Assembly: GCF_011045115.1 (NCBI RefSeq)
Contig: NZ_JAAKZG010000001.1
Location: forward strand, 62,001-126,000
Direction: 5' to 3'
Origin: Mesorhizobium zhangyense
GTDB taxonomy: Bacteria; Pseudomonadota; Alphaproteobacteria; Rhizobiales; Rhizobiaceae
Length of the DNA: 64,000 nt
Positions within the stretch are counted from its first letter, which is position 1. The number at the start of each line of letters is the position of its first letter. Of the stretch, positions 24,648 to 34,900 are shown piece by piece. Made by a program: the position numbers and the translations under genes. Under the pieces are notes generated by a model, which was not told the DNA's origin, ran no database searches, and saw only the letters and a list, made by a program, of their open reading frames with translations.

Positions 24648-27119
24648 CTACGATGACTTCCTGCTTTCAGACAATAACGGCAAATCCCTAGCGAAATCTT
24701 CTATATCGGCCCAGGGATCGCCTGACGTGGCCAAGAGGCCAGGCAGCGAAGAATAGTTCAAATCCTCCGGAGCGTCGATGGTTTCGAGATCGGCCCAGCT
24801 TACCGGGGTCGATGCGGGCAGGTTGGTGCGCGCCCGAAGAGAGTAGGGGGCGACCGCAGTGTGCCCGCGCGCATTGCGGTGATAGTCGATGAAAATCCGC
24901 TTTACGCGATTGTCCTTGCCCATTGTCGTGGTGAAGGTCTGGGGTGCGGTGGCGGCAAGCTGGCTGGCTATGGCGCTGGTTGCCTGATGGACTTTTTTCC
25001 AGATGAGCTTGGGCGTAATGGGGATGACGACGTGGATGCCCTTGCCACCCGATGTCTTCACGAAGGGGACGAGACCCAGCCCCTCAAGCTCGCCGCGGAT
25101 GTGAACGGCCGCCTCGACCACTTCCCGCCAGGCGATGCCTTCGCCGGGATCGAGATCGAAGACGACGCGATCCGGCTTGTCGAGGCGCTTCCGGTATGAT
25201 CCCCAGCTGTGGAACTCGATGACGCCGAACTGCGCCAGCGCGAGATAGCCTCTGGCGTCTTCCACCGAGATATAGGACTTCGTCTCGCCTTCCGAATTGG
25301 TGGTGTCGAAGGTCGCCATCGAGGACGGCATGCCGGTGAAGGCATGGCGCTGGAAGAAGCAATCCGTAAGCTTTCCCGTCGGACAGCGGAACAGCGAAAC
25401 CGGACGGGCGAGAATATGCGGCAGCATGAAGTCTCCGACCATGGCATAGTAAAGCGCTATGTCGAGCTTGGTCGGGCCGGACTTGCCGAACAGCCGGCGC
25501 GTTGCATTGGTGACGGAGATGCTTGCGAGATCGGCATCCGAAATCAGCCGTTTGCGCTTTGTCGAGACAGGCGTGGTTAGCTCCACGTCGCGCAGGCTCT
25601 TGAACACCGCGTGGCGAAGCGCGTTGTCAGCCGTGCGGTTGGCATAGTGAACATGCGCCGACAGCACCGGGCGAACCCAGATGATCTCCTTCGGCGCGCC
25701 TTCGAGCTTGGTCGCGCCGTCATGCAGGGGCTCCAGCCGGGCAAGCAGTTCCTCCTGCATGTCAGCATCGAACCCCGTGCCGATCTTGCCGCGATACTGC
25801 AGTTCGCCGTCAACCCATTCGGCCGCGGCAAGGGCGGCGAGGCCTTCTGCCGCTTCTGAAACAGTGTATCCGGCAATGACGAAATCGCCTTTCATCAACG
25901 CCTTGGTCTTGGCCCAGGTTTTTGAGCGGCCACTCTGGTACGGCGCTGATGCACGTTTCGAAACGACCCCTTCGAGCCCCAGTTCCGAGACCTTTTCGTA
26001 GAATGCACGGCCGTCGCCATCGACGTGGTCGCTTAACTGGATCGCCGAATTCGCGGTTACGTGCCCCGCCAGGAATTGGGAAAGCAGCGCCTTGCGCTTT
26101 TCCAGCGCAACCTTGGCAAGGTTCCAGCCGTCGAGATGGAGAAGGTCAAAGGCATAGAATACCAGCTTCTTGCCGGGTCCTTCCGACAGTGCATCCTGCA
26201 GAAGCGAGAACCGGCTGATGCCCTTGTCGTCCAGCACGACGATTTCGCCGTCGATGACGACGTCGCGGCTCGGCAATCGCCGAAATTGATCCGGCAGGTC
26301 GCCGTAGCGCTTCGTCCAGTCCAGTCCGCCCCGCGTGATCAGCCGCACGGTGTCGCCGGACACATGCGCCATCGTCCGGTAGCCGTCGAACTTGATCTCA
26401 TGCAGCCAGACCTCTCGGGTGTCGTCCCCGCCGGGCGGAGCGGCTATCTGGGTCGCGAGTTGAGGCTCGATGCGCGTCGGGGCGTCTCCCTTCACGGCAC
26501 CGGCGAGAGAACCAGGATCGAGCTTGGCGGCCTTACGCACCGGCTTGGGCTTCTGCACCAGTTCCTCGATCCGCCGGCCGGATTTCACGCTTTCCGGGCG
26601 CTTTGCGAGGATGTCGATCTTCGTGTCGGCGGAGAGGTCGCGCTCCTTGAACAGGAGCCAGTTGCGCTGATCGTCATCGCCTGGCTTTGGCTTCAGCCGC
26701 GCCAGCATCCAGCCGCCATTGAGTTTTTCGCCGGCCAGGCGAAACTTGAACGCGCCGGTCTTCAGGCTTTTCTCGATATCGTCCATTGGCGCCCAGACGC
26801 CGGTATCCCAGACGATCATCGGGCCGCCGCCATATTCGCCTTCGGGTATGACGCCCTCGAAGTCGATATATTCCAGCGGATGGTCCTCGGTTTCGACGGC
26901 AAGCCGCTTGTCCGCGGGGTTGAGCGACGGCCCTTTCGGCACGGCCCAGCTTTTCAGCACGTCGCCGACCTGCAGCCTCAGATCGTAGTGATCTGCGGTC
27001 GCGTGATGCTTGTGGACGACGAAACGGCTGCCCGTATCCCCTGAAAGATTACCGGCGGGCTCAAGCGTTTTCGAGAAATCCCGCTTTTTGCGATAGGGCT
27101 GCAGCTTCGATGTCGCCAT
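24648..27119 (-). CDS. ligD: Multifunctional NHEJ ligase LigD
   Basis: An 823-residue protein with three domains in Pseudomonas order: 3'-phosphoesterase (about 30-160, FVVHKHHATADHYDLRL), ATP-dependent ligase (about 220-520, nucleophile Lys243 in EIKFDGYRTM), and polymerase/primase (about 530-815, FDLDPGEG and GGKGIHVVIPI). With Ku it processes, fills and seals double-strand breaks. It begins 66 bp downstream of a hybrid kinase gene on the same strand and leads the tight ku-TPR-hydrolase-xth series. Confidence 0.95.
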   Translation of the reverse strand: MATSKLQPYRKKRDFSKTLEPAGNLSGDTGSRFVVHKHHATADHYDLRLQVGDVLKSWAVPKGPSLNPADKRLAVETEDHPLEYIDFEGVIPEGEYGGGPMIVWDTGVWAPMDDIEKSLKTGAFKFRLAGEKLNGGWMLARLKPKPGDDDQRNWLLFKERDLSADTKIDILAKRPESVKSGRRIEELVQKPKPVRKAAKLDPGSLAGAVKGDAPTRIEPQLATQIAAPPGGDDTREVWLHEIKFDGYRTMAHVSGDTVRLITRGGLDWTKRYGDLPDQFRRLPSRDVVIDGEIVVLDDKGISRFSLLQDALSEGPGKKLVFYAFDLLHLDGWNLAKVALEKRKALLSQFLAGHVTANSAIQLSDHVDGDGRAFYEKVSELGLEGVVSKRASAPYQSGRSKTWAKTKALMKGDFVIAGYTVSEAAEGLAALAAAEWVDGELQYRGKIGTGFDADMQEELLARLEPLHDGATKLEGAPKEIIWVRPVLSAHVHYANRTADNALRHAVFKSLRDVELTTPVSTKRKRLISDADLASISVTNATRRLFGKSGPTKLDIALYYAMVGDFMLPHILARPVSLFRCPTGKLTDCFFQRHAFTGMPSSMATFDTTNSEGETKSYISVEDARGYLALAQFGVIEFHSWGSYRKRLDKPDRVVFDLDPGEGIAWREVVEAAVHIRGELEGLGLVPFVKTSGGKGIHVVIPITPKLIWKKVHQATSAIASQLAATAPQTFTTTMGKDNRVKRIFIDYHRNARGHTAVAPYSLRARTNLPASTPVSWADLETIDAPEDLNYSSLPGLLATSGDPWADIEDFARDLPLLSESRKSS

Positions 27120-27185
27120 ACCCTAGCGTATGGGCAGTCCGGTCAAGCCGCAATGTTCCAGTTCGATCAGCGTTACGTTGCAATA

Positions 27186-28958
27186 TCAGCGACCGGTGCC
27201 TCGATCATTGCCTTGAAGGCAGGCTGCGGCGATCGCTTCACGCAGTTCCTCGCCGGCGATCGGCTTGTGCAGGATACGAACGCCGCTCGCGCTGACTTCC
27301 TTGAGGCGCGATGGCGAGGTGTCACCGGTAACGATGATGGCCGGGACACGGCGGCCGATATGGGTGCAAAGCGTCTGGGTCGCTTCCAAGCCAGTTGCGC
27401 CACGACCCAGGCGGTAGTCGGCGATGATAAGGTCGACCGGCGCGTCGCCGGTCTTCAAGGCCCCCGCATGGATTTTTCGTACCTCTGCAGCGGATCGGCC
27501 GGCATAGACACGATGCCCTTCCAGGGTGAGCAGCCGAACCATGGCGTCGAGAACATCTTTCTCGTCCTCCACAACCATGATGCCGACTGGTGCGATGATG
27601 CCGGCGGGTAGTGTCTCGCTGCCATGCAAAGTGGCCTCCACCGCTCCGGTTTTCGGAACCGTCACGGAGAACATCGAGCCGCGCCCGGGCACGGAAACCA
27701 GCCTCAGGGGATGTCCGAGCAGCTCGGTCGTACGGCGAACGATGGCGAGGCCAAGCCCCAGGCCTTGCGTGCGGTCTCTTGCCGGGTTCTGCAACTGCAC
27801 GAATTCTTCAAAAACCATCGCTTGCTGATCGGCAGGGATGCCGGGGCCTGTATCCAGGACCTGTATTTCCACCAGATCGCCGTGCTTGCGGCAGCCGAGC
27901 AGAACGCCGCCTTCCTTGGTGTAGCGAAAAGCGTTCGACACAAGGTTGTTGAGGATTCGCTTGAGCATCATCGGGTCGCTGTCGACCCGCAGGTCGCTGT
28001 CAACGACGCGCCATTCAAGGCCGCGCTGTTTTGCTTCCGCGGCGAACTCGTTGCGAAGGTCGCGGAACAGTTCGCGCAACTCCACCGCTTCGTTCGCAAC
28101 CGTGACGATCCCCGCGTCGAGCCGGGAGATATCGAGCAGCGCGTTCAAGAGTCCGCTCAGGTTTCCGATGACTGATTTCGCCCTGCTTGCCAGATCACGA
28201 GCCTCGCCGGAGGGCACATTGCCGCGCTGCCCCATTATGGCAAGCGTGGAAACCAGCAGGCTCAAGGCATGGATAGGCTGGCGCAGATCGTGACTGGCCG
28301 CGGCCAGAAACCGCGTCTTGGCGCGGTCTGCCGTCTGTGCCCGGTCACGTTCTTCCTGCAGGTGGTCGACCAGGTTCTCATTTTCCAATCGCAGGCTGAC
28401 GGTTTCGCGCAACATGCGGTAGGTGATGCGGCAATAGTAGAAATTGATTGCCACAAGCGACGCGAGCAGGAACAGGAAGGCGCCGGAAATGTCGCTTTCG
28501 GTCATGATGCAACGGGCGGCAATCGGCACGACGGTCGCGAGAATCGAGCCGATGAGAGCCGGCGGAAAAGCCGAAAGCGACGGCACCGTGCCGCAGACGA
28601 GGCCGGTCAGTACGATAACCGTGAAGGAAAGCACGATGGGCGCCTCGGGAAGGAAACCGGCCCAGCCGAGCGCGCCCCACAACAGGCCCGACACCCAGGA
28701 AAAGCCTGCCGCGAGCCATGCCCATTGCATGATCGACCCGGCATCTCTTTTGCGGCTGAAAAATCGGCGGGAGGCAAGAACCCGGATGGCCGTGAGCAGA
28801 TAGAGCGCGCCAAGCCACCCGATTAGCCAATTCGTGGAAACGGCATTCTTCAGCACGTATACCGCAGCGAGAGAAATGACGATGTTGGAGATAACCACGC
28901 CGTAGGAGTTGCGATACAGAAGCTCGATGAGAGCCTGGCGTATCTTGTCTTCCTGCAT
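27186..28958 (-). CDS. Membrane hybrid histidine kinase with C-terminal receiver
   Basis: A 590-residue protein with about six membrane segments in residues 20-180 and no large periplasmic domain, a HisKA domain with His223 (AAASHDLRQPIHAL), a HATPase (DTGPGIPADQ, GLGLGLAIVRR) and a C-terminal receiver (IMVVEDEKDVLDAM; Asp in LIIADYRL). The domain layout downstream of the sensor matches the kinase at 10816-12156. A LuxR regulator diverges from it, 115 bp away. It lies upstream of ligD on the same strand with a 66-bp gap, so read-through is possible. Confidence 0.9.
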   Translation of the reverse strand: MQEDKIRQALIELLYRNSYGVVISNIVISLAAVYVLKNAVSTNWLIGWLGALYLLTAIRVLASRRFFSRKRDAGSIMQWAWLAAGFSWVSGLLWGALGWAGFLPEAPIVLSFTVIVLTGLVCGTVPSLSAFPPALIGSILATVVPIAARCIMTESDISGAFLFLLASLVAINFYYCRITYRMLRETVSLRLENENLVDHLQEERDRAQTADRAKTRFLAAASHDLRQPIHALSLLVSTLAIMGQRGNVPSGEARDLASRAKSVIGNLSGLLNALLDISRLDAGIVTVANEAVELRELFRDLRNEFAAEAKQRGLEWRVVDSDLRVDSDPMMLKRILNNLVSNAFRYTKEGGVLLGCRKHGDLVEIQVLDTGPGIPADQQAMVFEEFVQLQNPARDRTQGLGLGLAIVRRTTELLGHPLRLVSVPGRGSMFSVTVPKTGAVEATLHGSETLPAGIIAPVGIMVVEDEKDVLDAMVRLLTLEGHRVYAGRSAAEVRKIHAGALKTGDAPVDLIIADYRLGRGATGLEATQTLCTHIGRRVPAIIVTGDTSPSRLKEVSASGVRILHKPIAGEELREAIAAACLQGNDRGTGR

Positions 28959-29073
28959 CAGGCCCCTCCAAGCGCCGCGCGAACATCGTCCGAACGGTCC
29001 TTACCCAAAAACGATTGATCTATAGGCAACTTGTTTCCCATAAGTTGGCGCCCAGGGAATTTCTGTTGACCAA

Positions 29074-29733
29074 ATGATTCGCCCGCTCACCGCCATTCTT
29101 GCCGACGATCATGCCATTGTCCGTGAAGGACTGAAGCTGCTCATCTCTGTGATGGAAAATGTGTCTGTCGTTGCCGAGGCAGCGGATGGCGAGGCCCTGC
29201 TGGGGCATGTGCGTGGCACCCGCGCCGACTTGCTGATCCTCGATCTCGGCATGCCGGGCGTTGCCGGAATACAGTTCATCTCCGACATAAAAGCTCTCGC
29301 CCCTCGAATGAAGATACTGGTGCTGACGGCCAATATCGAGCCGAGAACGGTGCGTGCAGCGCTGGAGGCCGGCGCCAGCGCCTATCTGACCAAGGACGGC
29401 GACCCGGAGGAACTTGGCGCGGCCATCGAAGCGGTGAAGAACGGCGGAACCTATCTGGCGCAGACCGTTCGTTTCGCGATAAGCGAGCCGGCCCGAAACA
29501 GCAGGCCGCAGCCGGCGCAGGAAATCCTGTCGCCGATCCCGCTGACGCGGCGCGAACATCAAATCCTGGCGCTGGGAGCGCAAGGCATGACCGCGCGGGA
29601 AATTGCAGAGCGGCTGGGCATCAGTCCTTTGACCGCCCGCAAGCATCGGGAAAACCTGATGCGAAAGCTTAATCTCCATAGTGCCGCCGAACTGACCGCC
29701 TATGCGGTTCGCCTTGGATTGCCCGCCGGCTGA
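29074..29733 (+). CDS. LuxR/NarL-type response regulator
   Basis: A 219-residue response regulator with receiver acids DDHAIV, phospho-acceptor Asp57 (LILDLGMPG), VLTAN and TKDGD, followed by a LuxR helix-turn-helix (LTRREHQILALGAQGMTAREIA, then TARKHRENLMRKL). It diverges from the hybrid kinase gene 27186-28958, which is probably its partner. Targets are not evident; the shared 115-bp intergenic region is the obvious first candidate. Confidence 0.9.
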   Translation: MIRPLTAILADDHAIVREGLKLLISVMENVSVVAEAADGEALLGHVRGTRADLLILDLGMPGVAGIQFISDIKALAPRMKILVLTANIEPRTVRAALEAGASAYLTKDGDPEELGAAIEAVKNGGTYLAQTVRFAISEPARNSRPQPAQEILSPIPLTRREHQILALGAQGMTAREIAERLGISPLTARKHRENLMRKLNLHSAAELTAYAVRLGLPAG

Positions 29734-29884
29734 CAGGACCGGGCAGGGGTTCAGAGTAGTATTTTCTTAACCATCAACTGACTATCGGACAGCGACGGCT
29801 GTTCAAATACGGCACCTGCCGTATGTCTTCCTCCCGGAGCCGCGCCTATCCCTCCCACGGCTGAAACATGTGGGAGGAGCCATC

Positions 29885-30502
29885 ATGCCATCGCTGGATC
29901 TGTGGATTCCGTTTGCCATCGCAACGCTTGCCTTCGCTTGCGTGCCGGGGCCTGCAATTCTCTATATGACAGCGCAGACTCTCGCCCATGGCCGGCAGGC
30001 AGGCTTGATGGCGGCACTTGGCGTTCATCTCGGTTGTTACGTGCATATCGTAGCCGCCGCAGTGGGTCTCGCCGCACTGATGGAGCATGCGCGGGTCGTT
30101 TTTTCGATAATCCGATTTGCGGGTGCCGCTTACCTCATCACGCTCGGCCTTGCCATGTTCCTGGGCTGGAACCGCAACGGTGAGGACGGTGCCCGTCCGG
30201 CGCCGAACACATTTCGCGACAGCATGGTCGTCGAAATCCTCAATCCCAAGACCGCGCTGTTCTTCCTGACCTTCCTGCCGCAATTCGTCGACCCGTCGGC
30301 CAGCATTCCGGTGGGGCTGCAATTCCTCATCCTCGGCATCATCGTCAATCTCATCTTCTCGATCGCCGATGTCGCCGCGGTCGGCATCACCTCACTCGCC
30401 CTTGGCCGGGTCGCTGCCGGCGGGGCCGGATGGATGGTCCCAAAAACCTGCGGTACGGTTCTCATCGGATTAGGCGTGGCGCTCGTCAGCCACCATGTCT
30501 GA
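29885..30502 (+). CDS. LysE/RhtB family exporter
   Basis: A 205-residue inner-membrane exporter with about six membrane segments. The start (MPSLDLWIPFAIATLAFACV) is followed by PGPAILYMTAQTLAHGRQAG, the LysE/RhtB signature, and by VEILNPKTALFFLTFLPQFV, another family motif. It would export an amino acid or derivative. The ATG at 29885 follows GGGAGGAG. No LysG-type regulator is adjacent. Substrate unknown. Confidence 0.9.
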   Translation: MPSLDLWIPFAIATLAFACVPGPAILYMTAQTLAHGRQAGLMAALGVHLGCYVHIVAAAVGLAALMEHARVVFSIIRFAGAAYLITLGLAMFLGWNRNGEDGARPAPNTFRDSMVVEILNPKTALFFLTFLPQFVDPSASIPVGLQFLILGIIVNLIFSIADVAAVGITSLALGRVAAGGAGWMVPKTCGTVLIGLGVALVSHHV

Positions 30503-30774
30503 TCCTGCAGAAAATGAATCTGCCAGGTCGCCTCGATCACTGTCGGCCAGAAGAACTTCAGTTGTTCGAGCCTGAACACCCGCTTCAGAAGCGATAGTCA
30601 GTGGGCGCCCGGCCCGGCCCATCATCTTTTTCGATAGAGGAGTTAAACCGCAATCGGGGATTGCGCTGCAGCCGTTGCCGGGAACTATGCTTGTCTTGCG
30701 GGCAGGTACTTGCTTTGCGCCTCTCTTGCTATTTAAATCGATATAACTTGCAGAGGTCACATGAGGGGTGTCCG

Positions 30775-31974
30775 ATGGAAAGCATAGCAGGCAGATTGTC
30801 CTCCCTTTCCACTGCGTGTCGAGGAAGGCCGTCATGGCGCGATGCGCTGGGGGCTTTGATGGGCGCGGGCTTGCTTCTCTGCGTATCCGGCGCCTCTGCC
30901 CAGCAGCAGGAACCGCCGACGGTGACCGTCGCCAAGCCGGTTGTGCGCGATATCGTCGAAGACGACGAATTCGTCGGGCGCTTCGATGCAATCGACGATG
31001 TCGCAATCCGCTCGCGCGTCGCCGGCTATCTGGCCGAAGTGCATTTCCGTGACGGCCAGATGGTGGCGAAAGGCGATCCGCTTTTCACCATAGACCAGCG
31101 CCCTTACCAGGCCGCCTACGACGCGGCGAAGTCGCAGGTGGATGTGGCGACGAGCCTGCTCGAATTCTCCAAGACGCAACTGGACCGGGCCGAGCAACTG
31201 GCAAAGTCCGGCAATCTTTCAGCGTCTGTACTCGACGACCGCCGGCGCGAGTTCCTCTCCGCGCAGGCCCAGCACCAGGGCGCCGAGGCCGCATTGCGCA
31301 CCGCCAGCCTCAACATGGAATTCACCGAGATCAAATCGCCGCTATCGGGCCGCATCGGCCGGCGGCTGGTCTCGCAAGGCAATCTCGTCCAGCCGGACTC
31401 GACCCTGCTCACCACGATCGTCGCACTTGACCCCATCGACTTCTATTTCGACATCGATGAGCGGGCGTACTTTTCCTATGCCCGCGACGCGCGCCAGCGC
31501 GGCGGCTCCATTCAGGAAGGGGGAGGCGGCATAGACGTTTCGGTGCGCGTGGCCGACCAGAACGAGGCAGCCGTCAAAGGCAAGCTGGACTTTGCCGAGA
31601 ATCGGCTGGACGAGGCGACCGGCACGATGCGCGCCCGCGCCCGCTTTGACAACAAGGAAGGGATGCTGCAGCCGGGCATGTTCGGCCGCATCAATGTGCC
31701 GGGCTCGTTGCCGCATCCCGGCGTTCTGCTGCCGGATGAGGCGATCGGCGCCGATCAGAACCGCCGCATAGTCTTTGTCGTGGATCAGGCGGGCCTGGTT
31801 TCGACCAAGCCTGTCCGCACCGGCCCGCGCATCGATGGCTACCGCGTCATCCGCGAAGGCCTGACGGGCGATGAAACCGTGGTGGTCAATGGGCTCGTGC
31901 GTGTGCGCCCGGGCGTCACCGTCAAGCCCGAAACGATCACCTTGCCGCCCAAGGCCGAAGGGCAACCGCAATGA
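30775..31974 (+). CDS. RND efflux periplasmic adaptor (membrane fusion protein)
   Basis: A 399-residue adaptor with a signal peptide (LGALMGAGLLLCVSGASA-QQQ), lipoyl-like and helical-hairpin parts (YLAEVHFRDGQMVAKGDPLF, then TEIKSPLSGRIGRRLVSQG) and a C-terminal barrel. It joins the RND pump to an outer-membrane channel. The ATG at 30775 has GAGGGG about 6 bp upstream. It overlaps the pump gene by ATGA. The 270-bp gap upstream has an AT-rich stretch at 30730-30750 and no regulator gene. Confidence 0.92.
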   Translation: MESIAGRLSSLSTACRGRPSWRDALGALMGAGLLLCVSGASAQQQEPPTVTVAKPVVRDIVEDDEFVGRFDAIDDVAIRSRVAGYLAEVHFRDGQMVAKGDPLFTIDQRPYQAAYDAAKSQVDVATSLLEFSKTQLDRAEQLAKSGNLSASVLDDRRREFLSAQAQHQGAEAALRTASLNMEFTEIKSPLSGRIGRRLVSQGNLVQPDSTLLTTIVALDPIDFYFDIDERAYFSYARDARQRGGSIQEGGGGIDVSVRVADQNEAAVKGKLDFAENRLDEATGTMRARARFDNKEGMLQPGMFGRINVPGSLPHPGVLLPDEAIGADQNRRIVFVVDQAGLVSTKPVRTGPRIDGYRVIREGLTGDETVVVNGLVRVRPGVTVKPETITLPPKAEGQPQ

Positions 31975-34900
31975 GGTTCTCTCATTTCTTCGTCGACCGC
32001 CCGATCTTCGCTGCGGTCCTTTCGATCGTGCTTCTGATTGTCGGCGGCATTGCCTACACGCAGCTTCCGGTCGCCCAGTATCCCGAGATCGCCCCGCCAA
32101 CGATCGTGGTGCGCGCCGCCTATCCCGGCGCCGATGCCGAAACAGTCGCCGCAACGGTTGCCACGCCGATCGAGCAGGAAATCAACGGCGTCGAGAACAT
32201 GCTCTACATGTCGTCCTACTCGTCGGAGGACGGCGCGATGGCATTGACCATCACCTTCGAGATCGGCACCGACCTCGATCAGGCCCAGGTGCTGGTGCAG
32301 AACCGCGTCTCGGTGGCTGAGCCGCGCCTGCCGGAAGAGGTTCGGCGGCTCGGCGTGACAACCGCAAAGAGTTCGCCCGACCTCATGATGGTCGTGCACA
32401 TGCTGTCGCCGGACGACACCTACGACCAGCTCTACGTCTCGAACTATGCGCGCACGCGCATTCGCGACGTGCTGTTGCGGCTGGATGGCGTCGGCGACGT
32501 CATCATCTTCGGCGAACGCGAATATGCGCTGCGCATCTGGCTCGACCCGGAGAAACTGTCGTCATATGGCATGACAGCCGGCGATGTGGTCGAGGCATTG
32601 CGCGAGCAGAACGTGCAGGTTTCCGGCGGTTCGATCGGCGCACCACCAGTCACGGGCGGATCGGCCTTTCAATACACGGTGACGACGCAAGGGCGCTTCG
32701 AGGACGCGCGCGATTTTCGCTACGTCATCGTCAAGTCGACCGAGGGCCGCCTGATCTCGCTAGAGGATGTGGCGCGTATCGAACTCGGCGCCAAGGACTA
32801 TGTCACCAATTCCTATCTCAACGGCAAGCAGGCAGTGGCGCTCGGCATTTTCCAGCGGCCCGGAACGAATGCGCTGGCAGCGGCCGACGAAATCCAGAAA
32901 ACCGTTGCCGATCTGGCGGCGGATTTCCCGAAAGGTCTCGCCTACGAGATCGTCTACAACCCGACCGAGTTCATCGCCGAGTCGATCAACGAGGTCTACA
33001 AGACGATCGCCGAGGCGATACTGCTGGTCGTCATCGTCATCATTGTCTTCCTGCAATCATGGCGCATGGCGATCGTCCCCATTGTGGCGATCCCGGTCTC
33101 CTTGATCGGTACGTTGGCGTTCCTTTATGCCTTCGGCTTCTCGCTCAACATGCTCACGCTCTTTGGCCTCGTGCTGGCGGTCGGCATCGTCGTCGACGAC
33201 GCAATCGTTGTGGTCGAGAATGTGGAGCGAAACATCGCTCTGGGGCAGACGCCGCGACGCGCTGCCCATCGGACTATGGACGAAGTGGGCACCGCAGTGC
33301 TTGCGATCTCGCTGGTGCTGATTTCGGTATTCGTGCCGACGGCCTTCATCCCCGGCATTTCCGGTCAGTTCTACCTGCAGTTTGCCATCACCATCGCGGT
33401 GTCGACGGCGATCTCCGCTTTCAATTCGCTGACGCTTTCGCCGGCGCTGGCCGCCACATTGTTCAAGCCTCATCACGAGGGCGAGCATTCAAACTTCTTC
33501 CTGGCGCGGTGGGGCCGTGCACTTGCGGACGGCTTCAACAACGGCTTCGATAGGCTTTCGCATGGCTATGCCAAGCTGGTGCATCTGCTCGTCGGTTCGT
33601 GGACTGCGTTGCTTGCAATGCTGCTAGTCTTTGCCGCTCTGATCTATGCCACGGTCTATATGCTGCAGACGGTGCCGCGCGGTTTCATTCCGCAGATGGA
33701 CCAGGGATACGCCATCGTCGTCGTGCAATTGCCGGAAGGCTCTTCGCTGGGCAGAACTGACGCCGTCGTCCAGAAGGCATCGGAGATCATCAGGAAGACG
33801 CCCGGCGTCGCCAACGCTGTTGCATTTGCCGGCTTCTCCGGCGCGACCTTCACCAACGCCAGCAATTCGGGCGTGATTTTTGCGGCCTTCAACAGCTTCG
33901 AGGAAAGGCTGAAAGAGGGGCAGTCGTCCGGACAGATCATCGGCAACCTGTATGGCAGCCTGCAGTCGATCCAGGAGGCATTCATCATCGCCTTGCCGCC
34001 GCCGCCAGTGCCCGGCATCGGCAATTCGGGTGGCTTCAAGATGATGCTGCAGGAGCGCAACAGCGCCGACATGCGACCGATCCTGGCGCTTGCCTATGAG
34101 ATTGCCGGCAAGGCCAACCAGACGGCGGGTCTGACGGGTGTGTTCACCACCTTCTCGGCTTCGAGCCCGCAATTCTTCCTGGAGATCGATCGCGACAAGG
34201 CGCGCATACTGAATGTGCCGATCCCCAACATATTCGAGACGCTCTCGATCAATCTCGGTACTGCTTATGTCAACGATTTCAACGCGTTCGGCCGGGTTTA
34301 TCAGGTGCGGGCGCAGGCGGATCAGGCGTTTCGCCTGGAGCGCGATGACATTCTGAAGCTGAAGGTCCGATCGGCTACAGGCGCGCTGGTACCGCTGGGC
34401 ACGCTGGTGGAGATCCGCGACGTGACCGGACCATCGCTGGTGCAGCGCTACAACATGTATGTCTCCGTGCCAGTGCAGGGCAACGCCGCGCCGGGCGTCT
34501 CCACCGGGGATGCGCTGAAGGCCATGGAGAAGGTTGCTACCGAAACGCTACCGCAAGGAACATCGTTCGAATGGACGGAACTTGCCTTGCAGGAAAGCCA
34601 GACCGGCAACACGGCGATCCTGATCTTCGGGCTGTCGGTGCTGTTCGTCTTTCTTGCGCTGTCTGCTCAATATGAGAGCTGGATCATGCCGTTCGCGATC
34701 GTGCTCATCGTGCCGCTCGGCGTGCTCGCGGCACTGATTGGCGTGGCCTTCCGCGGACTGGACAACAATGTGCTGGTGCAGATCGGCCTGGTCGTTCTCG
34801 TGGGTCTTGCCGCCAAGAACGCCATCCTGATCGTCGAATTCGCCCGGCAGGGCCAGGAGCATGGCGCGTCTGCGGTCGAAGCGGCAGTGGAAGCTGCACG

